Notes: generated from the sequence alone by a model not told the origin. Positions 1 to 4,911 are shown, counted from the stretch's first letter. The stretch is DNA of 5,987 nt from CAZKTF01 sp964555565 (GCA_964555565.1 CAZKTF010000224.1:1-5987), one strand, 5' to 3'. Translations and numbers: made by a program.

Positions 1-48
1 CGCAAGGGCCCAGAGGCCCAGCCACTCAGGCGGCGACCATCCTGTCTA
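1..48 (-). ncRNA. possible 5' end of a structured RNA (RNase P RNA candidate), cut by the window edge
   Basis: The strip downstream of the rsmA stop codon holds no gene. Read on the minus strand it contains AGACAG (47-42) followed by GTCGCCGCC (37-29). From memory, the 5' part of bacterial class A RNase P RNA has AGACAGUCGCCGC (as in E. coli); here GATG separates the two halves. A small hairpin follows, with stem GGGCC/GGCCC at 6-19, where the P3 stem would be expected. The diagnostic GAGGAAAGUCC block would lie beyond the left edge. This is a weak motif resemblance. The strip could equally be untranslated sequence with a terminator-like hairpin. I tested a tRNA reading and it does not fit. 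Confidence 0.22.
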
Positions 49-54
49 CAACGG

Positions 55-933
55 CTACCCGGTGGACGCGCGGAGCGCCCGCGCCAGGGCGACGAACTCC
101 GCCGGTGCTAGGGCCTCGCCGCGGCGGCGGGGGTCCACGCCTGCGGCCTTCAGCGCGGCGGCGTCCGCCACGCCCGCGGCGGCCAGCGCGGCCCCCAGCG
201 TCTTGCGCCTCTGCGCGAAGGCGGCGTGGACGAGCGCGCGCAGCGCGGCCCGGTCCCCGGCCGCGGCCCTAAGCGCCGGGTCGGGGACGATCCGCACGAC
301 CGAGGACTCCACCTCGGGCCGCGGGTGGAAGGCCGGGGGCGGGACGCGCAGGACGGGCTGCACGCGCGCCACGGCCTGGACGAGGACGGAGAGCGGCCCG
401 TAGGCCGCGGTCCCCGGGGCCGCGCGCAGGCGGTCGGCCACCTCGCGCTGGACCATGACGACGAGGGCGTCCGGCGGCGGGTCGCGGTCGAGGAGCGCGC
501 CGAGCAGCGGGGTCGCCGCCGCGTAGGGGAGGTTGGCCGCCACGAGGAACCGGCCCGGGGCCGCGGGCGCGGCCCCGCGGAGCGCCGCGAGGAGCCCCTC
601 CGAGAGCCCGCCGCGCCCGTCCAGCGCGTCCGCCTCCACGACCCGCACCCGCGGCTCCCCGGAGAAGGCCTCCCGCAGGAAGGCCGCGAGGCGCGCGTCG
701 ATCTCGACGGCGACGACCGTCGCCCCCGCCGCGGCGAGTCCCTCCGTGAGCGCCCCCAGGCCGGGTCCCACCTCCAGCACCAGGTCGCCCGCGCGCGCCC
801 CCGCCGCCTCCACGATCCGGTCCCGTGCCCGGCGGTCCGCGAGGAAGCTCTGGCCGAGGCGGCGCGACGGGCGCACCCCCAGGGCCCGCAGCGCCTCCCG
901 GATCCCGCGGCGGTCCCCGGGGACCCCGGTCAT
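55..933 (-). CDS. rsmA: 16S rRNA (adenine1518-N6/adenine1519-N6)-dimethyltransferase RsmA (KsgA)
   Basis: This cytoplasmic enzyme uses S-adenosylmethionine to dimethylate two adjacent adenines in the 3'-terminal hairpin of 16S rRNA late in small-subunit assembly. The 292-residue product is slightly longer than the usual ~270. Family motifs appear in order: LGQSFL (26-31), the SAM-binding motif VLEVGPGLGALT (52-63), acidic E77 after the second strand, D102 in EADAL, catalytic NLPY (134-137), MVQREVADRL (160-169), YGPLSVLVQ (178-186), FHPRPEVESSVV (202-213) and QRRKTLGAAL (241-250) in the C-terminal rRNA-binding domain. Nothing essential is missing. The ATG overlaps the upstream gene's TGA as ATGA. 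The bases before it are a run of C in the mRNA with no Shine-Dalgarno, so translation probably depends on coupling. Erm methylases are homologous, but the C-terminal domain and motif set favour RsmA. Confidence 0.96.
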   Translation of the reverse strand: MTGVPGDRRGIREALRALGVRPSRRLGQSFLADRRARDRIVEAAGARAGDLVLEVGPGLGALTEGLAAAGATVVAVEIDARLAAFLREAFSGEPRVRVVEADALDGRGGLSEGLLAALRGAAPAAPGRFLVAANLPYAAATPLLGALLDRDPPPDALVVMVQREVADRLRAAPGTAAYGPLSVLVQAVARVQPVLRVPPPAFHPRPEVESSVVRIVPDPALRAAAGDRAALRALVHAAFAQRRKTLGAALAAAGVADAAALKAAGVDPRRRGEALAPAEFVALARALRASTG

Positions 934-1376
934 GGGGGCGGGGGGGACGGCGCGCCCGGGGCGGGCAGGAGCCCCGCCAGGTGCCCGAGGAGCGGGGCGT
1001 ACTCCCAGGCGATCCCGTGGCGGTCGTGGAGGCCCTTCAGCCGCCCGAGGAACCGCTCGTGCAGGGCCCGGGTCTCCTCCTCCTTCGCGTCGTCGCAGAA
1101 GAAGGCCCGGCAGCCGAGGGGGCGCGGGCCGCGCGCGTGGCAGCGCTTCCCGCGGAGGAAGGGGCAGGAGCGGGAGGCGGGGTCGTAGGCTTCGAGCCCC
1201 GCCTCCTCGACGAGGACCTCCACCTCCAGGCGCGAGGCGAAGAGCGTGTGCCCGTAGGCGTCGAAGTCGCAGCAGCGGCCGCTGAGGAGGCAGCTTGCGC
1301 CCACCTGCGCGGACTCCCGGTCGAACTCCGCGTAGAGCGCGCGGAGCTCCCGCGCGGCGGCCGCGGGGGGACTCAC
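930..1376 (-). CDS. YkgJ-family cysteine-cluster protein (putative Zn/Fe-binding)
   Basis: This small soluble protein of 148 residues has the cysteine pattern of the YkgJ/UPF0153 family, annotated as putative zinc- or iron-chelating; the biochemical role is unknown. Visible ligands are C29, C35 and C36 in a Cx5CC cluster (CLLSGRCC), then C71 in CPFL, C79 in GKRCHARGPRPLGC, C89, and C94 in CRAFFCD. The CPFL...C...RP..CR.F.C arrangement is characteristic of the family. An acidic stretch (EVEVLVEEAG, 51-60) lies between the clusters. The C-terminus is low-complexity and proline-rich, ending in four prolines. The start is GTG, overlapping the kinase TGA as GTGA, and the stop overlaps the rsmA start, so the gene sits between two coupled partners. 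No Shine-Dalgarno, signal peptide or membrane segment is visible. A link to kinase signalling or ribosome maturation is only inferred from position. Confidence 0.86.
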   Translation of the reverse strand: MSPPAAAARELRALYAEFDRESAQVGASCLLSGRCCDFDAYGHTLFASRLEVEVLVEEAGLEAYDPASRSCPFLRGKRCHARGPRPLGCRAFFCDDAKEEETRALHERFLGRLKGLHDRHGIAWEYAPLLGHLAGLLPAPGAPSPPPP

Positions 1377-2605
1377 GGGCGGGCCTTCGGGGGACGGCTC
1401 TTCTCCCCGCGCCCGGGGGGCGGGACGCGCTTCGGCTTGCGGCGCTCCTCCCCCTCCTCCTCGCGCTCCTTCTTCGAGACGAGCTTCGGGAGGGCCGGGT
1501 CGGAGGTCGGCTTCGGCGCGCCCTTCCCGGGGGCGGGGGCGGGCGCCGGCGCGGGCGCCGCGATGGGCGCCGGTGCCACGGGCGCCAGCGCGGGCCAGGT
1601 CTCCTCCATCTCGACCACGAGCGCGACGGCGCTCGCGGGCCGGCGGTCCCGGTCCTTCTCGAGCAGGCGGACGACGAGGGCGCGGACCTTGTCCGGGACC
1701 CCGGCCTTCTCCAGGCGCGCGGGGTGGAAGTCCGAGAGCACCTGGCGCACGAGGATCTCCTCGTCCGTCTTCCCCGGGAAGGGGATCTCCCCCGTGAGGA
1801 GCTGGTGGAGCGTGCCGCCCAGCGCGTAGAGGTCGCTGCGCCCGTCCACGTCGTCCCGGCCGCGGGCCTGCTCCGGGGAGATGTACTGGACCGTCCCCAC
1901 CGTGGTCCCGGCCGCCCCGTCCTCGCGCATCCCGCCGCGGAGGAGGCAGAGCCCGAGGTCGATGATCCGCGCCGTCCCGTCCTCGGAGACGACCACGTTG
2001 CCCGGCTTGACGTCCCGGTGGACGATCCCGCGGGAGTCGAGGTAGACGAGCGCGCGCGCGATCTGCACCGTCGCGCGGAGCGCCTTCGCGACCGTGAGGC
2101 GCCCGCGCGCCTCGACCTCGTCCTGGAGGTTCTTCCCCTCGGCGAAGTCCATGGCGCAGTACCAGACCCGCTCCTGCTCGGCGAGGTCGTAGCCGCGCAC
2201 GATGTTGGGGTGCTCGAGGCGCATGAGGATCCCGGCCTCGCGCTTGAAGCGCAGGAGGAACCGCTCCTGCCGCGAGACCTCCGGCTTCATCACCTTCAGC
2301 GCGACGGTGACCCCGAGGGGCTTGTAGGTGGCCTTGTAGACCTGGCTCATCCCGCCCTCGGCGACCTTGCGGTGGATGACGTACTTGGGGAAGGGCTGGA
2401 TCTCCTCGAGCGGGCGGTCGCGGAAGATGGACATCTCGGTCCGCGTGAGGAGGCCCCGGCGCACGAGCAGTTCCACGAGCGAGGGGGCCGCGATCTGCTC
2501 GCGCACGGCTTCGCGCTCCTTGAGGGCCGCCTGCGCTTCGGCGCGGTCGAGGATCCCCGCGTGGACGAGGCGCGCGGCCAGCTCCATCTCGTCCTTGGTG
2601 GGCAC
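1373..2605 (-). CDS. soluble Hanks-type serine/threonine protein kinase
   Basis: The product (410 residues) would phosphorylate Ser/Thr residues on unknown targets. The kinase domain spans about 74-336. It has a glycine-rich loop (AEGGMSQVYKA, 82-92), ATP-anchoring K104 in VALKVM, E123 in the C helix, the catalytic loop HRDVKPGN (196-203), metal-binding D216 in DLG (in place of DFG), SPEQ (243-246) in place of APE, SDLYALGG (257-264) and the late arginine in RRPAS (321-325). All catalytic residues are present, so it should be active. Residues 1-70 look helical, with two similar units (ARLVHAGILDRAEAQAAL and ELLVRRGLLTRTEMSIF), possibly a docking domain. The tail is an Ala/Pro linker (340-365) followed by a Lys/Arg/Glu-rich end. 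No membrane helix or sensor domain is seen. The first possible start is GTG at 2605, 9 bases after an in-frame TAG; the ATG at 2585-2587 is an alternative. It is the first gene of the operon. Confidence 0.93.
   Translation of the reverse strand: MPTKDEMELAARLVHAGILDRAEAQAALKEREAVREQIAAPSLVELLVRRGLLTRTEMSIFRDRPLEEIQPFPKYVIHRKVAEGGMSQVYKATYKPLGVTVALKVMKPEVSRQERFLLRFKREAGILMRLEHPNIVRGYDLAEQERVWYCAMDFAEGKNLQDEVEARGRLTVAKALRATVQIARALVYLDSRGIVHRDVKPGNVVVSEDGTARIIDLGLCLLRGGMREDGAAGTTVGTVQYISPEQARGRDDVDGRSDLYALGGTLHQLLTGEIPFPGKTDEEILVRQVLSDFHPARLEKAGVPDKVRALVVRLLEKDRDRRPASAVALVVEMEETWPALAPVAPAPIAAPAPAPAPAPGKGAPKPTSDPALPKLVSKKEREEEGEERRKPKRVPPPGRGEKSRPPKARP
2592..2596 (-). promoter_or_regulatory. possible Shine-Dalgarno for an internal ATG start of the kinase
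   Basis: On the minus strand AAGGA lies four bases before the in-frame ATG at codon 7 (2587-2585). The GTG at 2605 has no purine-rich sequence upstream. If this site is used, the protein begins MELAARLV and the 5' leader includes the region just beyond the inverted repeat. Spacing is shorter than optimal, and AAG GAC are ordinary codons here, so this may be chance. Confidence 0.28.
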
Positions 2606-2622
2606 CTTGAGAGACTAAAGGC

Positions 2623-2714
2623 GTACGGTGTCAGACACCTTTTTGTTCTTCGGCATTCGGCACGGGGAGCGTCGCGCGGCGGCGTGAAGAACAAAAAGGT
2701 GTCTGACACCGTAC
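2623..2714. repeat. REP-like/BIME-like inverted repeat (29-bp perfect arms)
   Basis: Arms at 2623-2651 and 2686-2714 are perfect reverse complements, 29 bp each, around a 34-base GC-rich spacer. Each arm carries the near-palindrome GGTGTCAGACACC followed by TTTTTG, AT-richer than the surrounding genes. From memory, GGTGTCAGACACC-type sequences are dispersed in many copies in diverse bacterial genomes and accompany REP-associated (Y1/IS200-like) transposases; no transposase gene is in this window. The whole unit can fold into one long hairpin or cruciform. Each arm alone is a small hairpin (GGTGT/ACACC, loop CAG) ending in five T, terminator-like outward on neither side but inward from both: plus strand for the left arm, minus strand for the right arm. 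It ends 17 bases before the kinase GTG, so it either lies in that gene's 5' leader or separates it from its promoter. No target-site duplication is evident. Confidence 0.88.
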
Positions 2715-2724
2715 TGTTTTTGGG

Positions 2725-2754
2725 CTGATAACCCCCGTTTCACGGTGCGGACAA
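2725..2754 (-). promoter_or_regulatory. weak sigma-70-type promoter candidate for the kinase operon
   Basis: On the minus strand TTGTCC (2754-2749) and TATCAG (2730-2725) are separated by 18 bases; each matches its consensus at four of six positions. Transcription would start near 2718, just upstream of the inverted repeat, and the message would then run through both arms before the kinase. I see no better candidate close to the gene, but a match of this quality is expected often by chance. Confidence 0.2.
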
Positions 2755-2834
2755 AAAGTACCCGGGATGCGACAACCTGGCGGCTGGAAGGGGGTTGCGT
2801 AGGGCGTCGATCTTCGGTGTAACCTGCCTGCGCC

Positions 2835-2857
2835 CAAGTACTTGTAGTCGAGTGACT
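2835..2857. promoter_or_regulatory. adjacent palindromes upstream of the -24/-12 promoter candidate
   Basis: CAAGTACTTG (2835-2844) is a perfect 10-bp palindrome. It is followed at once by AGTC-GAGT-GACT (2846-2857), a 4-bp inverted repeat. They lie about 50 to 75 bases upstream of the predicted plus-strand start. Sigma-54 promoters need an enhancer-binding protein at upstream dyad sites, usually somewhat further away, so a binding site is possible. A one-mismatch copy, CAAGTGCTTG, occurs at 3080-3089. Functional assignment is speculative. Confidence 0.22.
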
Positions 2858-2882
2858 GGCCGGCGGAAAGCGCGGGCACAAA

Positions 2883-2898
2883 TGGCCCGGGTCTTGCG
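2883..2898 (+). promoter_or_regulatory. sigma-54 (RpoN) type -24/-12 promoter candidate
   Basis: The sequence TGGCCCGGGTCTTGCG fits the TGGCACG-N4-TTGCW consensus with the invariant GG (2884-2885) and GC (2896-2897) at the correct spacing. Mismatches are C for A in the -24 block and G for W at the last base. The predicted start is near 2908-2910. It points toward the membrane-protein gene, but a terminator lies in between, so its product is more likely a short non-coding transcript. The match is good, although GC-rich DNA raises the chance of a coincidental hit. Confidence 0.48.
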
Positions 2899-2974
2899 TC
2901 TAAGGGGGTGTTGGAAGCGGGCAGCGAAGACGCCTCCCGCCGTGTTCTCTGAAAGAAAAACTGGATACCAACGA

Positions 2975-3015
2975 CGCCCGTTCGGGGGTCCGGCCAGACC
3001 GGTCCCCGGCGGGCG
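2975..3015. other. strong imperfect hairpin in the intergenic region
   Basis: CGCCCG (2975-2980) pairs with CGGGCG (3010-3015). Inside, CGGGG pairs with CCCCG and CCGG pairs with CCGG around a five-base CCAGA loop, with small internal mismatches. No T run follows on either strand, so it is not a standard terminator. It could be a structural element of the candidate small RNA. In GC-rich DNA such folds also arise by chance. Confidence 0.35.
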
Positions 3016-3025
3016 CCGCACGAGC

Positions 3026-3042
3026 AAAGGTGCCAGGCGCTT
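3026..3042 (+). repeat. degenerate half-copy of the REP-like motif
   Basis: AAAGGTGCCAGGCGCTT resembles one arm of the 2623-2714 element. Its core GGTGCCAGGCGCT differs from GGTGTCAGACACC at four of 13 positions, all of them transitions. The preceding AAAGG matches the T-run side of an arm. No partner arm is seen nearby. It may be a decayed remnant or a relative of the GGTGCCAGGCACC-type dispersed repeats. Confidence 0.3.
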
Positions 3043-3100
3043 GACCCACGTCTTCCTTCCTTCAAATGCCCTTATCTCTCAAGTGCTTGGTTTCCCCCGT

Positions 3101-3126
3101 CGGGGGGGCGGCTTGCCGCCCCCCCG
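3101..3126. other. perfect 12-bp inverted repeat forming a G/C-only hairpin
   Basis: CGGGGGGGCGGC (3101-3112) and GCCGCCCCCCCG (3115-3126) are perfect reverse complements separated by TT. The stem is very stable but lacks a T run on either side. It sits eight bases upstream of the terminator hairpin and could help it stall polymerase. CCCCC (3094-3098) can alternatively pair with the start of the G run, and the G run can pair with the C-rich loop of the next hairpin, so mutually exclusive folds are possible. Confidence 0.55.
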
Positions 3127-3134
3127 GCATCCCC

Positions 3135-3179
3135 AAGAGGGCCCGGCCCCCCACCCCCCCCATACCGCCGGGCCCTTTT
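3135..3179 (+). terminator. rho-independent terminator, plus strand
   Basis: AGGGCCCGGC (3138-3147) pairs perfectly with GCCGGGCCCT (3167-3176). The stem extends through a G-T pair and two A-T pairs, so AAG (3135-3137) faces TTT (3177-3179). On the plus strand the stem ends in TTTT followed by GATT; on the minus strand it is followed by CTTGGGG, so the plus direction is favoured. The loop (3148-3166) is 19 bases and almost all C. The T run is short, but the stem is strong. It has no annotated gene upstream in its direction; the next plus-strand gene starts about 90 bases later. Confidence 0.58.
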
Positions 3180-3254
3180 GATTCCCGCAGTCTCTCTCGC
3201 CGGCCGTGGCGGGATCCGGCTCCGGAGTTCGGCCCGCCTCCCGCGCGGACACCC

Positions 3255-3263
3255 TGCTATGTT
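3255..3263 (+). promoter_or_regulatory. extended -10 promoter candidate giving a leaderless mRNA
   Basis: TGCTATGTT combines an extended -10 TGn with TATGTT. Its end lies six bases before the ATG at 3270, so transcription would start at or next to the A of the start codon. No Shine-Dalgarno and no convincing -35 box are present upstream. This arrangement is the usual signature of leaderless genes in GC-rich bacteria. Confidence 0.36.
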
Positions 3264-3269
3264 GCCTGA

Positions 3270-4898
3270 ATGACGCCGCAGGAGGTCCGGCGCGCGCGAT
3301 GGCTCCGCGCCGCGCCCTGGGTCCTCGGCCTCCTCGCTGTCGGCGTCGCCCTCTTCGCCACGGTCCGCGGTCCCGGCGTCGGGCCCGATTCCTGCCACTA
3401 CCTGTCGATGGCGGAGAACATCGCCGCGGGCCGGGGCATCGTCACCTCCATCACGGGTTTCTCGCGGGACGGCGACACCGCGCCGCTCAGCGGCTGGCCG
3501 CCGCTCTACCCCGCGACCATCGCGGCCCTGAGGTTCGCCGGGATCCCCCTGGAGCTCGCCGCGCGCCTGGTCGGCGCGCTCGGCTTCGGAGCCCTGGTCC
3601 TGCTGACCAGCCTCGCCGCGCGCGAGGTCGAGAACGAGCTGGCCGGAGCCACCCGGCGCGCGTTCCTCCCGCCGCACGTCCTCGCGGTGATGCTCTGCCT
3701 CACCTGGGTCCCGATCCTCTACCGCGCCACCTGGGCCCTTTCCGACGTCCCGTTCGTCTGCCTCGCGATGCTCTCCGTCTACGCCTGCATCCGGGCGGAG
3801 CGAGCGGGGGCCGCCGCCGCCCGCTGGGCCGCACTCGCTGCCGCGGCTGCGGCGCTCTCCTCGCTCACGCGATACCTGGGTGCGGCGACGGTGCTCTCCT
3901 TCGGCGGCTGGCTGTGGTGGCGTGCGCGGCGGGCCCGCCTCCTGTCCCTCCGGACGGCGATCGCGCTCGCAGCGCTGGCCGCGGCGCCCCTCGCGCTGTG
4001 GTTCGTCCGGAACGCGGTCCTGACGGACCGTCTGCTGTACGGGCACGCCCCCCGCTCTCCCGAGGGCGTGCCCCTGGAGGTCTTCCGCGAGATCCGGACC
4101 GCGGCAGGGGATGTGCTCCCCTGGGCCTCGGTACTCACCCGGGCGCTCCGCCTGGAGGCGCCCTTTCCCTGGGAGCACGCCGCGGCCGTCGTCGCGGCCC
4201 TCGCCCTGGGCGTGCTCGTCTGCCTCCCCGGATTCCGAGCGGGGCGCGTCGTCGCCCTGACGCGGTCCTCCCCCTCCGCGCGCCTGCTGGGCGTGTTCGC
4301 GGCCGTCTACCTGGTCGGGGCCGCCGTCGGCGTCCGGCTGTCGCACGTCGGCACGATGGAAGCGCGCTACGTCGCCGCCGCCTACCCGTGGCTGCTCGCT
4401 GCCCTCGTACCCATGGCGTGGCCCGCGCTCGCCGCGCGGCCCCTCATCCGCCTCCCGTTCCACGCGGTGGCCCGGTGCCTGTTCCTGCTGTGGGCCTCCT
4501 ACCTCCTCGGGACCGCGGCGGTCTGCGTGAGCGTCACCCGCGGCGGGAACGGGTTCTCGGCGAGCCGGGAGCGCGACCGCTGGGGCCTCGAGGGAAGGGC
4601 GAGCAGCGAGTTCCTGCGCGGGACGGACTACCCGCGCGTGATCTCCGACAACGACGTGGGAGCCTGGTACCTCACCCGGAAGCCGACGAAGCTCCTCCCC
4701 GGCGTCGGCGATCGGGCGGGCATGCGCTCCCTCGTCGAGGAACCGCGGCACGCCCTGCTGGTGGTCTACAGGGGCGGGAGCCACTGGAGCCCTCACTCGG
4801 CGAGCATCGAGGAGCTCGAGGCGGAGGGGATCCGCCGGCACTGGCGCACCGTCGCGTCGTTCCCCGACTGCGAGGTCCTGGCGCGGGACGACGGGTAG
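3270..4898 (+). CDS. GT-C-type polytopic membrane glycosyltransferase (GT39/ArnT-like)
   Basis: The 542-residue product probably transfers a sugar from a polyprenyl-phosphate carrier on the outer face of the cytoplasmic membrane; substrate unknown. Hydrophobic segments lie near 14-32, 95-117, 133-153, 157-175, 184-217, 225-245, 302-320, 337-355, 368-388 and 400-422. The first outer loop has GPDSCHYLSMAENIAAGRG (38-56), with D40 at the usual GT-C acidic position, then PLSGWPPLYPATIAAL (72-87). Other family-like motifs are TRYLGA (200-205), WFVRN (244-248) and EARYVAAAYPWL (364-375). The last ~120 residues are soluble and include VISDNDVGAWYLTRKP (457-472), resembling the C-terminal domain of ArnT-like proteins. 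The ATG is chosen because it directly follows the -10 candidate and gives a short basic N-terminus before the first helix. It is convergent with the next gene, with nine bases between stops. A non-catalytic membrane homologue remains possible. Confidence 0.8.
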   Translation: MTPQEVRRARWLRAAPWVLGLLAVGVALFATVRGPGVGPDSCHYLSMAENIAAGRGIVTSITGFSRDGDTAPLSGWPPLYPATIAALRFAGIPLELAARLVGALGFGALVLLTSLAAREVENELAGATRRAFLPPHVLAVMLCLTWVPILYRATWALSDVPFVCLAMLSVYACIRAERAGAAAARWAALAAAAAALSSLTRYLGAATVLSFGGWLWWRARRARLLSLRTAIALAALAAAPLALWFVRNAVLTDRLLYGHAPRSPEGVPLEVFREIRTAAGDVLPWASVLTRALRLEAPFPWEHAAAVVAALALGVLVCLPGFRAGRVVALTRSSPSARLLGVFAAVYLVGAAVGVRLSHVGTMEARYVAAAYPWLLAALVPMAWPALAARPLIRLPFHAVARCLFLLWASYLLGTAAVCVSVTRGGNGFSASRERDRWGLEGRASSEFLRGTDYPRVISDNDVGAWYLTRKPTKLLPGVGDRAGMRSLVEEPRHALLVVYRGGSHWSPHSASIEELEAEGIRRHWRTVASFPDCEVLARDDG

Positions 4899-4911
4899 GG
4901 CTCGCCCCTAC
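4895..4911. other. small inverted repeat spanning both convergent stop codons
   Basis: GTAGGG (4895-4900) and CCCTAC (4906-4911) are perfect reverse complements around CTCGC. The two TAG stop codons, one per strand, lie inside the arms. It could act as a weak bidirectional stop signal for the convergent genes, but the stem is only six base pairs and no T run follows. Confidence 0.3.

Larger units (their letters stand above)
2909..3179 (+). ncRNA. candidate small RNA between sigma-54-like promoter and terminator
   Basis: A plus-strand transcript of about 271 bases is predicted, from the -24/-12 element to the terminator at 3135-3179. It would contain strong hairpins at 2975-3015 and 3101-3126 and a terminator stem with a 19-base C-rich loop. 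The open frame across it (MARVLRLRG... from 2882) begins before the predicted start and is Arg/Pro-rich with no ribosome-binding site, so a protein is unlikely. Both neighbouring genes point outward, so the promoter and terminator are otherwise unexplained. No known RNA family is recognised. The call rests only on signal arrangement. Confidence 0.3.

Noticed and set aside
1..40. tRNA-like box (CCTGAGTGGCTGG) on the minus strand
   Set aside because: It resembles the D arm of Leu/Ser tRNAs, but position 8 would be C instead of U and no matching acceptor stem is present in the visible bases.
226..1188. plus-strand open frames across rsmA and the YkgJ gene
   Set aside because: They are Arg/Pro/Ala-rich shadow frames that cross two well-supported minus-strand genes.
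1295..2728. 477-residue plus-strand open frame opposite the kinase
   Set aside because: It is a low-complexity Arg/Leu/Glu-rich antisense translation. The kinase motifs on the minus strand are unambiguous.
2785..2798. second -24/-12-like sequence TGGAAGGGGGTTGC
   Set aside because: The GG to GC spacing is one base too short for sigma-54 recognition.
2631..3065. minus-strand open frames of 88-144 residues in the intergenic region
   Set aside because: Their ends are translations of the REP-like repeat (RCQTPFCS-type, KKVSDTV-type). They overlap each other in different frames and have no start signals or recognisable domain.
2795..3181. 128-residue plus-strand open frame in the intergenic region
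   Set aside because: It runs through the promoter candidate, hairpins and terminator, is Arg/Pro-rich and lacks a ribosome-binding site.
2606..3269. CRISPR array or complete insertion sequence
   Set aside because: There are no regularly spaced direct repeats and no transposase frame; only the single inverted repeat and one degenerate half site are seen.
3072..4841. 589-residue minus-strand open frame opposite the membrane-protein gene
   Set aside because: It is rich in Glu, Arg, Gly and Asp with no domain pattern, as expected for the antisense of a GC-rich gene. The plus-strand frame has ordered membrane helices and GT-C motifs.
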